A stretch of DNA of 24,049 nt. It comes from Macrocybe gigantea. Lineage: Eukaryota; Basidiomycota; Agaricomycetes; Agaricales; Callistosporiaceae. A program made the translations under genes and the position numbers. The notes beneath the pieces were generated by a model that worked only from the letters and a program-made list of their open reading frames with translations, made no database searches and was not told where the DNA came from. The DNA is taken from positions 1-24,049 of the forward strand of contig SJRY01000290.1 in assembly GCA_011319805.1 (NCBI GenBank). Direction: 5' to 3'. Positions 18,292-24,049 of the stretch are shown in pieces (position 1 is the first letter of the stretch; every line of letters begins with the position of its first letter).

Positions 18292-19997
18292 TGGATACCG
18301 ACGACGCTGGCCCCTCGAATCGGACTGGGTCTACCGAACCCCGTTCCTCCATCTCCGTCGATGCTGTCCACGGAGGCAGCTTATAACGACAATGCTATCG
18401 GTATTGCGGTCTTTCCTGAAGGGCATCGGTTCCTTCACGGTGAAGCGAAGGCCGCCACCGAGTCTTTCGCCGCCCTAAAGGATTGGATCCTCAAGGTCGG
18501 CAAAGCATCCGTCTCCATCCCGGCGGGCTACCAGTATGCCATCGCTGAGGGTATTGCGGCCTTGGTCGCTACTGCGGGCGATGTTAACATGTTCTCCGTC
18601 CCTACTCTCCAGGGACCTCAGCATGAACTCGGAGCGCGCTTGCAGAGTATTGTAAATGCGCATCTTCCCTCGCGGGGAAATCAACTCGCTTTGTCGATCC
18701 CGCCACTCACCACTCCCCCTCTGGTACAGTGCGACCGGAGGACTCACGTTCGAACCAGGGCGCCCCGCCTCCGAGACCGGCTCGGAACCCAAACCGCCCT
18801 CCCCCACCCCCTCGTACGCGATTTCGTTCCCGGACTCCTGGACGTGGACCGCCTCCTCCGGTCAATAGGGCTACTCGCCCATCTTCCGCTAAGCGCTCCT
18901 ATGCACAAGCCTTGGCCCAACCGGCCAACACTCCTGCCGAGGCTATTGTAGCCCTGGCAAAGACATTCCCACACCTCCCCGCAGAGAAGATTGTCTCCTT
19001 GCAAAAGGAAGCAACTGGGGAGCCGTCTGGACCACCTAAGAAGAAGGCGAAGTCCACGTCTCACGGACCATCCCGTCGTAACGTCCGGGTTAGTTACTCT
19101 TTCCCGGCTGACAGTGATTCTGTTGCTGCCGGAGCTCTCCTCAATGCCCTTAATAGGGCGTTGACCACTGGCAAGTCCTGGATTCGATGCGAATCTATCC
19201 AGGATCATTCCGCCTCCTCGTTCTCTTGTCTGATGACGAAGGTGGCTTCTCCGAAAGACCTCAGCATTTTGCGTGAGGCCGCTCTCCGCTGTGCTCCGGC
19301 AGGATCTACTGTCGAGCTCGCAATCCCGACGAGCGTTTCTTATTTGAAACTGCTCGACGTGCCCTATTTCAACGCCGATGGTAGCATTATCACTGCCCGG
19401 CAGGCTTACGAGATTCTCCGAGACTCTTCCTTCTCGGACCTCATTACTCTCGTTGGGGTACCGCGTGTCATGCGCAACTCCAAGAATTCTGATACTGCAA
19501 CCGTCTGGTTCAACATCGAAGACACGTCAACTGGCCAGAACGTAAAGGCTCTGGACAATTGTACAGTTATGGTCAGGAATTGGCGTTGCCGATTCAAGGC
19601 CGCTCTCTCTTCGCCGGGAGTTCCTCTTTGCGAACGATGCTGGCGCTGGGGGCACTCTGCTTTGAAGTGCAACCAGCAATCTCTCCGCTGTCCGATCTGT
19701 GGGGAATCTCACAGAAAGGAACACCATCGCACCTTGGCGTCTTGCTGCAAGGCTCGACCCAAGGCTAACCCTCCTCGTGAGGCGACTCCGGCGGGCCAGC
19801 CCTGTCCCCATCCTCCGAAGTGTCTCAGCTGCGGTCGAGACCACTCTACTGACGACCGGAAGTGTCCCTTCTGGAAAAATCGCTTTGATCCTGATTGGAT
19901 CAAAGAACATTACAAGCTGGTGCGTGATCGTAAGCGATCAGGTAACAATCACCCTAATGCCTCCCCGCAGCGTAATGCGGAGGCCGACGCATCATGA
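18291..19997 (+). pseudogene. LINE C ORF1: gag-like zinc-knuckle protein, frameshifted
   Basis: Begins MDTDDAGPS. A C-run of four at 18339-18342 (five in LINE A) throws it out of frame before MLSTEAAYN (18361). That frame then holds to about 18680, where one base is missing against LINE A. From there on the frame runs through a Pro/Arg linker, YAQALAQPAN, the basic KKKAKSTSHG patch and a folded region. Three knuckles follow: CERCWRWGHSALKC (near 19629-19670), CPICGESH and CLSCGRDH. It ends RNAEADAS with TGA at 19995-19997. The region that is broken in LINE A near 5025 is intact here (RDSSFSDLITLVG). Likely role is RNA binding and particle formation, inferred from knuckles and position. Confidence 0.83.
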
Positions 19998-22900
19998 GTG
20001 TCTCCTCGGGTAGCACAGCTCCGGCTGTGGTCCCTGGCTCAGGGGGGCGCTCATTGATTTCTTCTTTCGTATTTTCTCTCAGAACGTAAATAGAAAATAT
20101 GTACATATGGACATGCTCCTCTCCACTCTTGGAGAGGATTATGATATTCTGTTTTTCCAAGAACCTGCTTGGAATTTCATAAGACATGCCCATCTGCCCA
20201 CAATGTTGAGGGCGAGGCAGTAATCGGAGGTCCCACTCATCCGGATTGGACCTGCATCGTTCGCCGGTCATCTCTCGAGGACCCTCTCGGGTTATGGCCT
20301 ATGTACATAACAGGCTTCGTCGCCTGCGTCCATCCCTTCGTCGTGACCTAGTTGATAGTCGCGATCTTATGATTGTTAGCTTCGCCACCCCTGGCGAGCC
20401 ACTCTTTCTCGCTAACGCCTACTCTGATGTAGATGCTAGCGCGATTCGTCTTCTGCATGACTGTGCTGAGCGTCCCGACTTCCCCAACTTAGTCTATCTC
20501 GGAGGGGATTTCAATTGTCATTATGAACTCTGGGATAGAGTTCATAATTCGCAGCGTTCTCGAGGGGAGATGCTGTGTAACGCAGCTCTTGACCTCGGTC
20601 TGGAATGGTCGGAACCTAGCAATCCTGGGCCGACCTTCATTTCACATAACCCGGAGCTTCGGCCCTCGGTTATTGACTTGATGTTCATCCCCATTGATAG
20701 TGGGGATTGTCATCCTCGCATGATCGATGCACTCAAGTTGACATCGGACCATGTTCCGTTATCACTTGCATTGGACGTTCCTCTCCTAGACCTATCCGTC
20801 CGGAGACAAACGCTGAGTAAGGACAGCGTGCCGGAGTTTATCTCCGATATTGCTAGTGATCTTCTCGGAATGGACACTGTCCCTATCGAGACTAGTAACG
20901 ACCTCGAGAGTGTCTTGTCGACACTATCGAAGGCCATTGATCGAGCCTGGCATCTTCACTCTAAGGAATGTAAGCTCTCAAAACGGAGTAAGGGCTGGTG
21001 GAACCAGCACTGCTCCGAGACTCTTGACACTTTCAGACAAACCCGGTCTGAAAGAGATCATCGCATCTGGCGGCGAGCTGTCAAAGATGCTAAACGCGCC
21101 TTCTTTGACCAGCGGATCAGGGAAGTTGCAGAAAAGTCTCGTCGTCCATGGGATTTGGCTGCATGGACGAAACAGAGACCTTTGCCTGACTACGAAGCTA
21201 TCTCTTTCCAGGGACAGCCTTGCAACTCTATCGAAGCGCTTTGGAATGCGCTTGATAAGTCTTATAATGCTGCGTCTGATCGCGCAGTTAATTTGGATTG
21301 CCTCAATGACCTTGAAGCACATCCGGTGAGGGACTGGGTCCCTTTCTCTGTTACAGAACTCCGAGAGTCCTTGGAGCCTTGTAGCAATACATCGTCACCA
21401 GGACCAGATCATCTGTCCTGGAGCCATGTTAAACAGCTGGTGAAGTTCCCTCACGTAGCTGCATTTGTCTTGAACATTGCAAATGCATGTTTAGATCTGG
21501 GGCACTGGCCCTCTTACTTCAAACAGAGCTTGTCGGTTATCATTCCGAAACCTGGCAAACCTGCATATGACACCCGAAAGCCTTTCGTCCGATTGTGCTT
21601 TTGAATACCCTCGGCAAGCTCGTCGAGAAGATGCTAGCGCGACGTATGCAGTACGAAGCGACCAAATTTGCTGTCTTCGATCCGAAGCAGTTCGGCGGCA
21701 TCCGTCAGAACTCAACTGAGGATGCTGGAGTCTTCCTTACCCATATCATCCGTCAGGGGTGGTCTAAGGGATTCAAAACGAGTGTCATCGCTTTCGATGT
21801 CGCTCAGTATTTTCCTTCACTCAACCATCGTATGTTGGTGAAGATTCTTCAACACGGAGGCTTTGCACTACAAGTGTCAAAGTTCTTTGAATCGTATCTC
21901 GTTGGGCGTAAGACTTCCTATGCCTGGCGCAGTGCCATCTCTCCAGAGTTCGACGACGTTGGGGTTGGTCAAGGCTCTGCTCTCTCTCCAGTATTGTCAG
22001 CGCTTTACTTAGCGCCGGTGCTGAAATTATATCAGAAAGCTGGTGATATGCCAGTAATCATGTCATTCGTCGATGATGGACTGATCATTGCTCAGTCCAA
22101 GTCCACATCGGACAATGTTCCGAAACTGCAGAGAGCTTATGCGTCCGTGCATAACCTCTTCACTGACTTCGGGCTTGTTGTAGAACATAACAAGACTGAA
22201 TTACAGCATTTTTCGCGCAATAACGCGGACCCTCGTCCGTCTATTGACTTGGGATTTGCTCCATTTACGGGCAATACCCCGCTTCGACCCAAGAACGTTT
22301 GGCGATACTTGGGTTTCTTCTTGGACACACGCCTTTCTTTTAAGGAGCATGTTCGATTCTACGCTACGAAGGCCTTGACTACGGCCAGAGCCTTCCAAAT
22401 GTTGGGCAATTCTGTCCGGGGTTTATCTCCTCAACAGAAACGCATCCTCTACTTGTCGTGCGCGCGTCCGATCGCAACGTACGGCTGTGTATTATGGAAT
22501 TTCAATGGCATGCGTAATGTCGCACTGTTGAAACAACTGCGCCAAATGCAGCGTAAAGCGTGCATCTGGATCAATGGTCAGTTTCGCACCACTCCTGAGG
22601 GTGCGGCGGAGACGATGGCCTGTGTCGAACCTATCGGCGAGTTCATTAAAAGACTGAAAGTCGGGTCCTCTGCCCGTCTCGCCAATTCCAACCTGAGACA
22701 TGCGCTCAGGTCTATCAGTACGCCCGCCTCAGCTGGGGGTGATCCTTCTAAAGTGAGAAATCTCGCTTTTTATCGGACAGACAGCGGTCTGCGCTTAAGT
22801 CCCCTCTCAAGGATTTGGTGGATCTGAAACCACCACTCTTTCTAACCACGGATTATTTTGCGGATGCAAATAACCCGGGCAGGCGGCTTGTCGACGAGTT

Positions 22901-23893
22901 TGGCAGTCGCTTTGAGATCCATAAGTTACTTGGCCGAGACGAGGACTCGGTCAAGGCTTACCGCTCATCGCTGGATCAAACACTTACCCTGTGTTCGACC
23001 CAGCATGATTGCTCTTATGTGAGTAGTGATGGCTCCGTGCCTACAAAAGCAGAAGTGTCCTTAAAGCAGTCTGTTGCTGCTTCGCGTGTGTATCGTGAGG
23101 GCAGACTGGTTTCTGAAATTCGTCAGCCGGTTGGTAAAGCAACCAGCGACGATGCTGAGCTTATTGGATTGCGAATGGCAATCCAAAAGGCTATCGCACA
23201 AGATGGAGTTGACTCCATCGTGTGCTTTCTGGATTCGATGAATGCAATTAATCGCATCATCGATTGCAACCCCCACTCTGTGCAGTCGCATTCTATTGCA
23301 CTTTGTGCATCTCTGAAAGCTTGGCTCTCTGAATCCGAGCAGCGCCGGATTGAATTCTGGCACGTCCCTTCCAAATGGAAGTGGGCAATACAAGTCGAGG
23401 CTCACGAGTCGCTCGAAGCCTGGACGTTCCCCTGGGGCTTCGTCCCCTCTACACCACCGATGGCCTTCGAAAGGAGGCTGACGATGATATGCATAGCACT
23501 TGGTTCCAGAATTCTGGGAACAAGAAATATATTGGTGCTTCCACATTTCGTTTTCACGAAGCAGGAAAGCCAAATTCTTATGAACGCCCCTCTCGGAAGA
23601 GAATGGGCTTCATGAAGTTAGTGACAGACAATGAGCTTTATGCTCGCTGTTCACGTCTCGCATGCGGCCATGCTCCGATCAATGCGTATCGGGCACGGTT
23701 TAATTTTGTCGAGAGCGATTTATGCTCTTGCGGACGAGGGGCTGAAGACTCCGTCCATGTCATGACTCAGTGCCGTAACTGGCACAGGCCAACTGAACGC
23801 CAGTTTGACGCCTTTGTGCGTCACTGGTTCATTAAGTACCTGACATCCAATAAGGCTGCAGGTGCTTTCATTCCGGATCCAGGCGGCGGGTGA
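19994..23893 (+). pseudogene. LINE C ORF2: APE endonuclease / RT / RNase H, six one-base frameshifts
   Basis: The ATG at 19994 overlaps the ORF1 stop as ATGA. Order: endonuclease (FQEPAWN near 20155, GGDFNCHYELWD near 20503, SDHVPL near 20745), RT (GPDHLSW near 21404, IIPKPGKP, FDVAQYFPSLNH near 21795, GQGSALSPV, catalytic FVDD near 22066, WRYLGF), RNase H (SSDGS, DDAEL, FLDSMNAI), then the tail with CSCGRGAEDSVHVMTQC. Breaks are near 20063, 20205, 20272, 21573, 22780 and 23411; comparison with copies A or B shows a missing base at each. The frames step 2,1,0,2,1,0,2. Full length would be about 1,300 codons. The RNase H end, FWHVPSKWKWAIQVEAHE, departs from the usual HxGxxxNExAD. Confidence 0.88.
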
Positions 23894-24049
23894 CTGCCGC
23901 TCTGTAGCGGAGATCGTCCGGGGCAACCTGGACAATCTTAAAACAGTCGGGTCAGTGACCGAAGCACTGACCAAGCGGTATGCGAATCGCAAACTTCGCA
24001 ACAGCATTGTTATAGGTCCTTTTGGACCTTTTACGTGGAATTGACCACA
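23894..24049 (+). other. Start of LINE C 3'UTR
   Basis: It matches the reverse complement of 420-568 (LINE A) and of 15670-15822 (LINE D). It is cut by the window end, and no tail is visible. Confidence 0.75.

Larger units (their letters stand above)
17944..24049 (+). mobile_element. Tad1-like LINE (copy C), complete except for the 3' end beyond the window
   Basis: The 5' end matches that of LINE A to within a base or two and is inserted into copia G after 17943. Layout is 5'UTR, 49-codon upstream ORF, ORF1, ORF2 and the first 156 bases of 3'UTR. By comparison with LINE A, roughly 430 bases including the tail and the second target duplication should lie to the right of the window. It has about the same gene content as LINE A in the opposite orientation, so the two form a 6-kb inverted repeat. 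Confidence 0.9.

Noticed and set aside
18282..18293. Canonical -1 ribosomal slippery heptamer at the upstream ORF/ORF1 junction
   Set aside because: The bases ACGGTTTGATG do not fit X-XXY-YYZ. Re-initiation or a lost T explains the overlap better.

Overview
The window is a pile-up of retrotransposons from a eukaryotic nuclear genome, most likely a filamentous basidiomycete fungus. The grounds are intronless Tad1-like LINEs with ORF1 zinc knuckles and an ORF2 carrying APE endonuclease, reverse transcriptase, RNase H and a CCHC tail, next to Ty1/copia elements, with the standard code. A Rhizoctonia-like host fits my recollection of such repeats, but the sequence alone does not prove it. I see no host single-copy gene, no functional tRNA or rRNA gene and no CRISPR array.

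Layout from left to right. (1) Positions 1-179 and 6503-7619 are the two halves of an older, 5'-truncated minus-strand LINE (copy B). It is split by a complete minus-strand LINE (copy A, 180-6502) that has a 22-nt poly(A) tail and a 14-bp target duplication. (2) Positions 7620-8817 are unclassified. They hold a spaced direct repeat, a CATGTGAC palindrome with CACGTG boxes, and at the right edge a tRNA-like A/B-box head resembling a SINE. (3) Positions 8818-9999 are a minus-strand copia fragment (copy F, RT-RNase H). (4) Positions 10000-15538 are a complete plus-strand copia (copy E): two 403-bp LTRs differing at one base, a primer site matching an initiator-tRNA anticodon half, gag, protease, integrase, RT-RNase H and a polypurine tract. 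(5) Positions 15539-16203 are a minus-strand LINE 3' piece (copy D). (6) Positions 16203-17943 are a second minus-strand copia piece (copy G, gag-protease-integrase). (7) Positions 17944 to the window end are a nearly complete plus-strand LINE (copy C), lacking only its last 3'UTR bases and tail.

In the LINEs, ORF1 would supply the RNA-binding particle protein. ORF2 would nick the target with its endonuclease and copy the RNA in place. A 49-codon upstream ORF touches ORF1 by a stop/start overlap, and ORF1 touches ORF2 by an ATGA overlap, which suggests coupled translation. In copia E one gag-pol reading frame would give capsid, protease, integrase and RT-RNase H. The LTR carries an array of six hairpin-forming repeats just upstream of its TATA box. 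Every long ORF is broken. In copia E and LINE C the breaks are all one-base losses, which raises the question of assembly indels as opposed to true decay.

The mosaic (opposite-strand copies, mismatched flanks around E, and copia pieces F and G that look like parts of one older element) points to repeated nested insertion plus rearrangement, or to a misjoined assembly.
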